The notes beneath the pieces were generated by a model. It saw only the letters and a program-made list of their open reading frames with translations. It was not told the origin of the DNA and ran no database searches. A program made the translations under genes and the position numbers. From positions 1 to 35,531 of the forward strand of contig CBIFVZ010000041.1 of the NCBI GenBank assembly GCA_966185765.1: a DNA stretch of 35,531 nt, read 5' to 3'. Below are positions 26,140-34,600 of the stretch, one piece after another. Origin of the DNA: CBIFVZ01 sp966185765 (GTDB lineage: Bacteria > Pseudomonadota > Gammaproteobacteria > Enterobacterales > Enterobacteriaceae). Numbering within the stretch: the stretch's first letter is position 1; each line of letters starts with the position of its first letter.

Positions 26140-27087
26140 TTATTTTGCCAGTCGTTTTTCGATAGCATCCATCAACATGCCCGTGATGGAAACCGGGAAG
26201 GCGGCTTCAATTTCGCGCACACAGGTCGGACTGGTAACATTCACTTCAGTTAGTCTGTCACCAATAATATCTAACCCAACAAAAATAAGGCCTTTTGCTT
26301 TCAGCACAGGGGCAACGCGACGCGCAATCGCCCAGTCGCTTTCGCTAAGAGGGCGCGCTTCACCACGACCGCCGGCTGCGAGGTTACCGCGGGTTTCACC
26401 ACCTTGTGGAATACGCGCCAGGCAATATGGCACCGGTTCACCATCCACAACCAGAACGCGCTTATCACCGTCTTTAATGGCAGGTAAATAGTTCTGTGCC
26501 ATGCAGTAGCGGGTGCCGTGCAGCGTAAGTGTTTCGGCAATCACCGGCAGGTTAGGATCACCTTCCTTGACACGGAAAATAGAAGCACCGCCCATACCAT
26601 CCAGCGGCTTAAGGATGATATCGCCGTGTTTTTCCCAGAATGCTTTCAACTGAGCTTTGTTGCGGGTAACCAGCGTGTCTGGCGTTAGCTCAGAAAACCA
26701 GGCGGTATAGAGTTTCTCGTTACAATCGCGCAGGCTCTGCGGCTTGTTGACGATAAGCGTGCCTTTTTCTTCCGCACGCTCAAGAATATAAGTGGCGTAA
26801 ATATATTCCGTGTCAAACGGAGGGTCTTTGCGCATCAGAATAACGTTCAGGTCAGCTAATGCCAGATCCTGTTCGTCGTTGAAGGTGTACCAGTTATCGT
26901 AGTTTTGCTCTACGCTGAGCTTACGTGTGCGGGCGCGTGCTTCGCCGTTGTCCAGATACAGGTCAGCCATTTCCATGTAATGCAACTCATAGCCGCGGCG
27001 CTGTGCTTCAAGCAGCATGGCAAAGCTGGTGTCTTTTTTGATATTGATGGATGAGATGGGGTCCATCACGATGCCGAGCTTGATCAT
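26140..27087 (-). CDS. gshB: glutathione synthetase
   Basis: Joins gamma-glutamylcysteine and glycine with ATP, the second step of glutathione synthesis. 315 residues, versus 316 in E. coli. N-terminal IKLGIVMDPISSINIKKDTS and the ATP-grasp elements KPLDGMGGASIFRV (nucleotide and glycine-rich loop), YLPAIKDGDKRVLVVDGEP, RGNLAAGGRGE and GLDIIGDRLTEVNVTSP are present, with metal-binding Asp/Asn residues in the last. It starts 11 bases after rsmE, so it is very likely cotranscribed with it. Confidence 0.98.
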   Translation of the reverse strand: MIKLGIVMDPISSINIKKDTSFAMLLEAQRRGYELHYMEMADLYLDNGEARARTRKLSVEQNYDNWYTFNDEQDLALADLNVILMRKDPPFDTEYIYATYILERAEEKGTLIVNKPQSLRDCNEKLYTAWFSELTPDTLVTRNKAQLKAFWEKHGDIILKPLDGMGGASIFRVKEGDPNLPVIAETLTLHGTRYCMAQNYLPAIKDGDKRVLVVDGEPVPYCLARIPQGGETRGNLAAGGRGEARPLSESDWAIARRVAPVLKAKGLIFVGLDIIGDRLTEVNVTSPTCVREIEAAFPVSITGMLMDAIEKRLAK

Positions 27088-27098
27088 TCTTTTCTCCT

Positions 27099-27830
27099 TC
27101 AGCCCAGATCGCCAAACCGTACCTGAAGCGCGGTGATGGCGGTGAGCGCGGTGGTTTCAGTGCGCAAAACGCGCGGTCCCAGCAAAATATCGGTAAAGCC
27201 GTGATTTGCCGTGCGAGCGATTTCATCTGCCGATAGCCCACCTTCCGGGCCAATCAGCAACCTGACCCGCTTAACCGGCTGCGGGAGTGTGTTAATGCTC
27301 TGGCTGGCACGCGGATGCAGATTAAGCTTCAGCCCGTCTGTTGGCTCGCTGCACCAGTCTTCAAGCGCCATTACCGGGCGAATTTCAGGAACGCGGTTAC
27401 GACCACACTGTTCGCAGGCGGCAATGGCGATTTTACGCCACTGCTGCAATTTTTTATCAAGGCGTTCACCATCAAGTTTAACGCCGCAGCGCTCAGAAAG
27501 CAGAGGGGTAATGGTGTTTACTCCCAGCTCAATGGATTTCTGGATTGTAAATTCCATTTTTTCACCGCGTGACATCACCTGCCCCAGATGAATGTTTAGT
27601 GGTGATTCCCGGTCTGCCAGCGTGCTGCTTGTCACCAGAACCTGCACACGCTTTTTATCCGCAACGGTGATTTCAGCATCAAAAATGTAATTGCTGCCGT
27701 CAAAAAGCTGTAGCGGCTGGCCTGCACTCATGCGCAACACACGTCCAACGTGGTTTGCAGCATCGTCATTAAGCACTACCTGGTCACCCACATTAAGTGG
27801 CTCCGGGTGATAAATGCGGGGAATACGCAT
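27099..27830 (-). CDS. rsmE: 16S rRNA (uracil1498-N3)-methyltransferase
   Basis: A 243-residue SPOUT methyltransferase that modifies U1498 in the decoding region of 16S rRNA. The N-terminal PUA-like domain starts RIPRIYHPEPL, and the C-terminal trefoil knot has LLIGPEGGLSADEI and LGPRVLRTETTALTAI, the SAM-binding elements. Same length as E. coli RsmE (243). It opens the rsmE-gshB unit, with a 448-bp gap upstream. Confidence 0.97.
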   Translation of the reverse strand: MRIPRIYHPEPLNVGDQVVLNDDAANHVGRVLRMSAGQPLQLFDGSNYIFDAEITVADKKRVQVLVTSSTLADRESPLNIHLGQVMSRGEKMEFTIQKSIELGVNTITPLLSERCGVKLDGERLDKKLQQWRKIAIAACEQCGRNRVPEIRPVMALEDWCSEPTDGLKLNLHPRASQSINTLPQPVKRVRLLIGPEGGLSADEIARTANHGFTDILLGPRVLRTETTALTAITALQVRFGDLG

Positions 27831-28278
27831 AAGGGTTCCAGTTTGATTTTACAGGACGCCGTCGTGATGCCTGTAGCGGTACGGCGGCGGTAATATTTGC
27901 CCTGCCCTGATGACGTAGCATTGCAAGATTCGGTGCAACACTCAAGGCGGTTTAGTTCTGAGTATGTTAGCTGTTTTGCTCTTGCGGGTCATCCTGCAAG
28001 GGGCGCTGTAACGGCTCAGATTCGTGCTATTTAACTTCCGGCGGATGAGAGGAAACGGGTGAACTGAGCCTAATAAGGCAGATGGATGGCAAGAAAACAT
28101 TAAAACGCTTATCGAGCGTACAGATACGCCTTTTGGTAACCGGTATACGCGCTGTCTTCGTGAGAAGACGAGGGGATTGCACAGAAAGAGGAACCTGGGT
28201 TGTGCACCGCCATGCAGCGGTAAACGCCATTCAGAATGGTTGATATACGCGAGTCTGAGAGGCTGGTGGACAACCCTG
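27831..28278. other. endA-rsmE intergenic region (448 bp, no supported gene)
   Basis: Longer than the short gap seen in E. coli. It should hold the rsmE promoter and the endA 3' end. I see a perfect small inverted repeat CCATTCAGAATGG (28227-28239), about 40 bases after the endA stop, which could be a weak terminator since it is not followed by a strong T run. There is also a hairpin at 27981-28000 (CTTGCGGG...TCCTGCAAG). Minus-strand frames of 67 and 102 codons across it have no ribosome binding site or recognisable domain and look random. Confidence 0.5.
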
Positions 28279-29013
28279 TCAGGGGGCCGGTACTACAGGA
28301 GGCGGTTGCCAGCTCCGGCAAGCCTGTTGCACGTACGGATTGTGATTGCCCTGAATGCGCGCAATGCGCATATCGCGTTCGCATTCCCACGGCGTTACCG
28401 GGTGAAGTCGATTCCATGCCTCAAAAAGCTGGGTTTGTTGTCGCGAAAGCCGGAGTTGCCAGGTATCGCGCATATAGAACCAGGTGCGGGCGATAGCTCC
28501 GCGAGCCGGAGCAGGCGGCTGCGCGCGTTTACCTTTGAAATCAACCTTCATTGTGCAGCGGCCATACTGACCTTCGCCGCCTTGCCATTGGGTGAACATA
28601 AAATTATTGCGATCGCCATTGATTTCGCCAATAGCGGGTTGGATGTTGTGAAGATCGGCTTCTATCTTGCGAAAACGCACGTCTTTATTGCAGGCTTTTC
28701 TACCGCCATTTTGCCAACACTGTAGCTGGTGACCGAATGTCCAGGCGGGAACCACGTGCTCCCACTCAATGCGTCCGGCGCGGTTTTCGTTTTTTCTCAC
28801 TGTGTAACCACAAGATGCCAGGTCGGGAACGCCTTTTTTACCCTGCCAGTTTATTTTACAGCCACAGTAGAAACTGCCTGGTGCATCGGCATGGATGCGG
28901 ATGCTGGCCGTTTTCGCCTGGGCAAAACTCGTCAGTGGCGATGCGCTGGCATTACTGTGTATCCCTGTGAGCAGGGCTAAAACAAAAAGAACTGTAAAAA
29001 CATTAAAATACAT
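28279..29013 (-). CDS. endA: periplasmic DNA-specific endonuclease I
   Basis: Non-specific double-strand endonuclease of the periplasm. The mature part aligns with E. coli EndA: FYCGCKINWQGKKGVPDL with its disulfide cysteines, SCGYTVRKNENRAGR, the catalytic-metal region EWEHVVPAW with the active-site His, ADLHNIQPAIGEINGDRNN, and RGAIARTWFYMRD. An N-terminal hydrophobic signal peptide ends near SNASA. I start at ATG 29013 (244 residues), since the longer frame begins with TTG at 29037. The C-terminus has a short Pro-rich tail (WQPPPVVPAP) in place of the E. coli ending. sprT lies 94 bases upstream on the same strand. Confidence 0.95.
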   Translation of the reverse strand: MYFNVFTVLFVLALLTGIHSNASASPLTSFAQAKTASIRIHADAPGSFYCGCKINWQGKKGVPDLASCGYTVRKNENRAGRIEWEHVVPAWTFGHQLQCWQNGGRKACNKDVRFRKIEADLHNIQPAIGEINGDRNNFMFTQWQGGEGQYGRCTMKVDFKGKRAQPPAPARGAIARTWFYMRDTWQLRLSRQQTQLFEAWNRLHPVTPWECERDMRIARIQGNHNPYVQQACRSWQPPPVVPAP

Positions 29014-29107
29014 TAGCTTTCTTAATTTCCTGCGCAAATGCGCCGGGGATACTGAAGTATTTTTTAGCCTCTTTCAACCTAAAATTCCTGAAGTTGCCTG
29101 AAGATTC

Positions 29108-29617
29108 TTATTGTGGGGATACTTGTGCTTTAAGTAGAGTGCCGCAATGTACACAGCGATATTCGGCCTCACCGCGCAGTACACGGTTGTGGCGACGTAC
29201 GGTCAGCTGATGGCTCTGGCAGGAGCATGAGTAGGGGAACGTTTTACGTGCCAGGGAGTCCATCGCGAAGCGGTGAGTTCGACGCGCAGGTACGTTCAAA
29301 ATGGTTTCCATCATCCACTTCCATTCCTTGCCGTGTGGTGCGACGCGACCAAAGTGATGCCATACAAGAAGGTGGGCAAGTTCGTGTGGAACGACCTCAT
29401 CAATGAAAGCCTGTTGGTTTTCCAGCAGCAGAACGGGATTGAGACGAATTTCGTTGCTATCCGGCCAGGCTGTGCCAGCCGCCGTACCTCGCTGGTTCCA
29501 GAGAATTTTTGGTTCAGGATAATCGCGCTCAAGGCGCTGGCAGGCGAGCATCAGATTATTGCGCAGGCAGCGCATGACGGCTTGCTGAATGGAGAAGGGG
29601 ATACGAGGCATTTTCAT
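29108..29617 (-). CDS. sprT: SprT family zinc metallopeptidase-like protein
   Basis: 169 residues from ATG 29617. It contains the zincin motif HELAH (residues 78-82) in VVPHELAHLLVWHHFGRVAPHGKEW, RRTHRF, and a C-terminal zinc ribbon with cysteines in CSCQSHQ and CVHCG. The family is related to eukaryotic SPRTN proteases; the function of bacterial SprT is unsettled. The frame is open to 29716, but the downstream start fits E. coli SprT (MKTSRLPIAIQQAV versus MKMPRIPFSIQQAV). The Shine-Dalgarno is weak. In E. coli the upstream neighbour is galP; here it is the adhesin export locus, divergently placed. Confidence 0.94.
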   Translation of the reverse strand: MKMPRIPFSIQQAVMRCLRNNLMLACQRLERDYPEPKILWNQRGTAAGTAWPDSNEIRLNPVLLLENQQAFIDEVVPHELAHLLVWHHFGRVAPHGKEWKWMMETILNVPARRTHRFAMDSLARKTFPYSCSCQSHQLTVRRHNRVLRGEAEYRCVHCGTLLKAQVSPQ

Positions 29618-30192
29618 AGCGCAGAGCATAGTGAGGTTCACATCGTCAGACAAGTTTTGTGAGACCCGATTGTGCATAAGCGCAGGCGGATAACAAAAAG
29701 TGCGATTTCTTGACATAGCTTAAAAAAAAATGGAAAAAAATTGCGTTAAGAGCAAAATGAAATTAACGCAGAAATGTTCATTTCTTCCCAGGGTAAATTC
29801 CCTTTTGCAACAATTAGATTGGATTTTTCTCATAAAAACAAGCGTGCCCTAATTTTGTAAAAGTAATTTTTTTTACGCTTTTTTATAACAATCCAGCAAC
29901 TTGTGGATATGGTGGGAACGTGAAAAATCTGATAACTTTGTAATCAGAAAAAAGGTGTCAACAACACACCAAAAAGTAATTTTTTAATCTTTTCTTATTT
30001 AGGTTTTCCTGGTTTTTTCTTATTTCTATGGCCGGTTTTTACTCAATTGGCTATAAGAATAAGTGTGTTATTTTTAAGTGGTTTTGGTGTTTTTTTAAGC
30101 ACAGCAATTTGTCCAGGCGAGGATAGATTGTCGCAATGGATAATGGCCCTCCGGGGGCGTTGTAAAGGGATGTAGAAAAAGGGAAGCTGTTG
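29618..30192. promoter_or_regulatory. AT-rich intergenic region upstream of the adhesin operon
   Basis: About 575 bp between divergent sprT and the TolC-like gene. It is strikingly A/T-rich with many T and A tracts (for example around 29725-29745 and 29865-29885, and 30090-30100), unlike the rest of the window. Inverted repeats include TCTGAT-N9-ATCAGA (29928-29948) and GGTGT...ACACC (about 29954-29970). Such regions often bind H-NS-like silencers and carry promoters of biofilm genes. No definite -35/-10 was chosen. AGGGAAG lies about 6 bases before the start of the next gene. Confidence 0.5.
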
Positions 30193-31530
30193 ATGACAAA
30201 ATCACTTATACCTGCTGTTACCGCCTTACTTTGTTTTGCTCTCTCGGCGCCAGCCTTTTCTGCCCCTGCATCTGCGGGCAAAGGTACGCCGGGTGTAGCC
30301 CGTATAGATACTGTTACGCTTAAAGAAAGTATCCTCTTCGCGCTCGATCGTGACCCTTCGGTTGGTCAGCAAGCGGCACAGCTTGGTATTGGTCAGGCAC
30401 AAATTGATGAGGCCCGCAGTGGCTGGTTTCCACAAATATCCCTCAACGGCAGTACCGGTCACAGCCAGACGACGGACTCCAGCGGTTCGTTAAAAAACTC
30501 CGCTGCGTGGGGGTTGACGGTCACGCAGCTTGTTTACGATTTTGGTAAAACGCAAAGCAGCATTAATCAGCAGAAGAGCCAGGAAGAAAATTACCGTTAT
30601 CAACTGATGGCAACGTTAACTGATGTTGCTGAAAAAACGGCGCTGGCATACGTGGAAGTTAAACGTTATGACGCGCTTAACGCTGCGGCGCAGGAGCACA
30701 TCACTGCCCTGGAAGGCGTTCAGCGCATGGTGAGCTTGCGTGCAGATGCCGGGCTGAACTCTCGTTCTGATGTGCTGTTGGCCCAGACGCGTATTACGGG
30801 CATGAAGGCAACGCTTGAGCAGTATCGTGCATCACTACAGAGCGCGCGCGCGCGTCTTGGAGTGCTGACTGGTGTACAGGCAACAAAATACGCCGAGCCG
30901 CCTCAGACGTTAGTTAACGAGCCTGTGCCGCTCGATCAGATTGACTATACCTGGATTCCTGCAGTGCTTGCAGCACGTGCCCAGGAAAGCGCATCGGGCT
31001 TTGCAGTAGACAGAGCAAAGTCTCAGCATTGGCCAACGCTGAGTTTGCAGGGCGGTCGTACCCGTTATGAGTCTGACAACCGTAGCTACTGGGATGACCA
31101 GATTCAGCTCAAGGTAGACGCGCCATTGTACCAGGGCGGCGCAGTGTCTGCACGCGTACGCCAGGCTGAAGGCGCGCGTCAGATGGCTTCAACGCAGGTC
31201 GATCAGGCACGTTTCGATATCCTGCAAAAAGCGGCAGTGGCTCAGGCAGACTGGCAGGGTGCCAACGGTCGCGAGCAGGCCGGGCAACAGCAGTTAGACA
31301 ATGCCCGCCGTACGCGTGATGTGTACAAAAATGAATATACGCTCAGTAAGCGTAGTTTAAGTGATTTATTGAGCGTAGAGCAGGACATCTGGCAAGCCGC
31401 GTTATCCCGTATTACAGCCGAATATGATAGTTGGGTTGCAGCGGTTAACTATGCAGCAGCGCTCGACACGCTGTTACCTTTGACAGGAATAGAAAAAAAT
31501 ACCGCAAATACATTACCAGACCTTAATTGA
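30193..31530 (+). CDS. TolC-family outer-membrane factor of a type I secretion system
   Basis: 445 residues from ATG 30193, with a signal peptide (SLIPAVTALLCFALSAPAFSA). Then come two TolC-like halves with long helices: VTLKESILFALDRDPSVGQQ, ARSGWFPQISLNGSTGHS, WGLTVTQLVYDFGKTQSSIN, and in the second half SQHWPTLSLQGGRTRYES, DAPLYQGGAVSARVRQAE and YTLSKRSLSDLLSVEQDIW. This is the OEP/AggE-LapE-BapB-type pattern. Such proteins form the outer-membrane tunnel that couples to an inner-membrane ABC transporter and an adaptor. It precedes the giant adhesin gene by 128 bases in the same direction, so it most likely exports that adhesin. The ABC transporter and adaptor are not in the window and may follow the adhesin. 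The frame opens at TTG 30190, but ATG is better placed. Confidence 0.92.
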   Translation: MTKSLIPAVTALLCFALSAPAFSAPASAGKGTPGVARIDTVTLKESILFALDRDPSVGQQAAQLGIGQAQIDEARSGWFPQISLNGSTGHSQTTDSSGSLKNSAAWGLTVTQLVYDFGKTQSSINQQKSQEENYRYQLMATLTDVAEKTALAYVEVKRYDALNAAAQEHITALEGVQRMVSLRADAGLNSRSDVLLAQTRITGMKATLEQYRASLQSARARLGVLTGVQATKYAEPPQTLVNEPVPLDQIDYTWIPAVLAARAQESASGFAVDRAKSQHWPTLSLQGGRTRYESDNRSYWDDQIQLKVDAPLYQGGAVSARVRQAEGARQMASTQVDQARFDILQKAAVAQADWQGANGREQAGQQQLDNARRTRDVYKNEYTLSKRSLSDLLSVEQDIWQAALSRITAEYDSWVAAVNYAAALDTLLPLTGIEKNTANTLPDLN

Positions 31531-31658
31531 TTAATGGGGGCCATAAATATGGCCGCCACATTTTCGTACTTAAAATGTGATGACGCCCGCCTCTCGGCTG
31601 GGCGTTTCAAAGAATGGAGAGCGTATCCCTGCGGGGATATATGCAAGGAGATTAAACA
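31531..31658 (+). promoter_or_regulatory. three-hairpin spacer between the TolC-like gene and the adhesin
   Basis: Three successive inverted repeats: GGCCATA-AA-TATGGCC (31539-31554), ACGCCCGCC...GGC-T-GGGCGT followed by TTTC (31583-31605, partly terminator-like), and TATCCC-TGCG-GGGATA (31624-31639). The last ends 5 bases before the strong ribosome binding site AAGGAG (31645-31650). They could cause partial termination, protect the mRNA or control translation of the adhesin. Confidence 0.5.
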
Positions 31659-34600
31659 ATGAGTAAAATCGTTGACGTCATTATTCGCAAAACTTCTGAA
31701 AAAGCGACCGTCAGAGGAGAGGGAAGCCTTTCTCTTTCTGTTTCTGCGCCCAGTGTTATTCAGGTTCATGCCTCGGCTCAGGATGTTGTTAAGTATGAGC
31801 GCATTGGAAAAGATCTTTTAATTTATATGAAAGATGGCAGCGTTATTCGCTGCAGTAATTATTTCCAGGAAGCGTTGAACGAAGATGAACGTGAGCACTC
31901 TGAGCTGGTTTTCATTGACGGGCAAGAACTTACTCATGTCTCCTTTGCTAACATCGGCGATCTCAATTCTGCTGTTGCAATGGAGTTGACGCCTGTTGCG
32001 ACGCCTATCGAAAGCATTGAACCGTTCCTTGGCACCGACAGCCCGGACTGGATGCCTGTACTCGGCGCAATTCTTGCTGGTGGTGCTCTGGGTGCGCTGC
32101 TCGCCAGCAACAGCCACAGTTCAAAAACCAAAACTGAGGTGATTGATAACACCAAAGAAGTTGAGAGCACAAAACCCACCTTTATCGTCAGCGATACCCA
32201 GGGTGATAAGCAGGGTGTGCTGGTAGACAAAGCCGTTACGGATGACACCACGCCGACGTTTAGCGGTACAGGTCAGGCAGGCGCGACTATTCAGATTAAA
32301 GACGCCAGCGGAAATACCATCGCCAGCGCGATGGTAGGCAGTAACGGTAAATGGAGCGTTAAGCTTCCGGCACAAACTGACGGTACGCATAAATGGTCAG
32401 TGGTACAGATTGACGGCAGTAAGACGGTTTCTGCCGGTGACATTACGCTGACAGTGAATACTAAAGAAGCGGACATCACTGTTGAAACTACCGCAAGTGA
32501 TGATGTGATTAACGCCGCCGAGCAGGCGGCGGGCTTTACGCTGTCTGGTGGCACAACCAATCTGGTTAGCGGCACCGAACTGACCGTTAAGCTCAACGGT
32601 AAAACCTATACCGCTAAAGTAGGCGCTGACGGCAAATGGAGCGTGGACGTCCCCGCAGCAGATGCTAAAGCGCTGGCTGATGGCAACTGGACGGTCACGG
32701 TTACCGGGAAAGACGCGACAGGAAACACAGTAACCACTACCCAGGGGCTGGGTGTTGATACGAAAGCGCCAACGATGTCCGTAGACCCGCTGACTGCCGA
32801 TAATGTGGTGAATGATGCAGAGCACAGCGGTTCGCTGCAGCTTACCGGTAAATCTGATGCGGAAGTGGGCCAGACGGTAACGGTGGTTCTGAACGGTAAA
32901 ACCTATACCGGCAAGGTCGGCGCAGATGGCACCTGGAGCGTGACGCTGGATGCGAAAGATGTCGCCGCACTTGGGCAAGGCCATCATGATGCTAAAGTGA
33001 GCGTCAGCGACCAGGCGGGTAATGTCACCAGTATTACTGCAGGCTTTACGGTCGATACGGTTGCGCCGGTTGTGACCGTAGACATTATCGCGGGCGATAA
33101 CATTCTCAATGCTGCTGAGCAGAACGAGGTTCAGATCATCTCTGGCCGTGCAGTAGGTGCGGCAGAAGACGATATTGTGGTCGTTAAAATCGGTGATTAC
33201 ACCGTAAGTGGACTGGTGAAGGCTGACGGTACCTGGAGCGTTGGTGTTCCTCCGTCCGAATTTGCCAAACTGCCCACCGGCACCAACGTGGCCGTTTCTG
33301 TAACTGTCACCGATAAAGCCGGTAACGTGGGTCATGGTGGCAGCTCCATTCAGTTAATTGGCGAAGCACCGAAATTCACTGTGGATACCATCAGCGGTGA
33401 TAACGTGCTGAATGCGACCGAGGCAACGCAGCCGCTCACGCTCAGTGGTACCACCAATCTGCCAGACGGCAGCAAAGCTGTCGTCACGCTCAACGGCAAA
33501 GAATACAACGCGACCATCGCTAACGGTAAATGGACGGCACTGGTGCCGACAGCCGACGTCATCAATCTGGCGAATACCACATACACCGTTACCATCAGCG
33601 GTTCTGACGTAACGGGTAACCCAGGTTCTGCCAGCGGTAATGTGCTGGTCGATACCGCTCTGCCAACCGTCATCATCAATACCTTTGCCGGCGACAACAA
33701 AGTTAACCTCAGTGAACTGGGGCAGGAACTGCTGCTCAGCGGTCGCGTGAGCGGTGCTGCAGCGGGCGATATGGTACATATCACCATCGGTAATAAATCG
33801 TTTTCTGCCAAAGTTGGTGACGATCTGAGCTGGAAAGTTACTGTACCGGCTAACGACCTGACAGATTTAGGTGACGGTAGCCTGACTATCGCTGCTTCTG
33901 TTACTAACGTGCATGGTAATACCGGTGAAGGTCAGCGTGATATCAGCATCAACGCACAGCTGCCGGGCCTGCGCATCAATACCGTTTCCGGTGATGATGT
34001 GATTAACGCCATTGAGCAAAATCAGGATCTGACAATTACAGGTGACAGTGAGCATCTGGCTGTTGATACGCCGATTACGGTCACTATTAACGGCGTGACT
34101 TATCCCTCTATTGTGGGTGAAGGCGGTAAGTGGCAAGTCGGCGTTCCTGCCAGCGACCTGAAAAACTGGCGGGAAGGCGATGTGGCGATTAAAGCGTCTG
34201 CGCAGGATGATCACAGTAACCCGGTTGAGATTGTTCATACCGTAGAACTCGATCTGAATGAAGTGGCTGTCACCATTGATAAAGTCAGTGGTGATGACAT
34301 CATCAACGCGGCCGAAAAAGGCGAGCAACTACTGATTACCGGTTTGACCCAGGGTGTTGAAGAGGGCCAGACGGTCGTGGTGAAGTTTGCCGGTCTTGTT
34401 AAAACGGCGGAAGTCCAGGCAGATGGCAGTTGGAGTCTGACTATTGAGCCATCTGATATGGATTCGCTGATAGATGGCCGTGCGGACATTTCCGTCAGTG
34501 TCACTAATACGCACGGCAACAGCGCCGAAAGTGCGCGTGCCGTTATTGTCGATACGCTTAAGCCGACGCTTGCCATTGACAACATCACTGACGATAACAT

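Noticed and set aside
28177..28725. 182-codon plus-strand frame opposite endA
   Set aside because: Overlaps the well-supported endA on the other strand and has no family features.
29928..29948. TCTGAT-N9-ATCAGA inverted repeat as a terminator
   Set aside because: Only a 6-bp AT-rich stem with a 9-base loop and no gene ending nearby; it could equally be an operator or chance in AT-rich DNA.
32397..33335. 312-codon minus-strand frame and several others opposite the adhesin
   Set aside because: Antisense shadows produced by the repeat structure of the adhesin; they recur with the same ~300-bp period.
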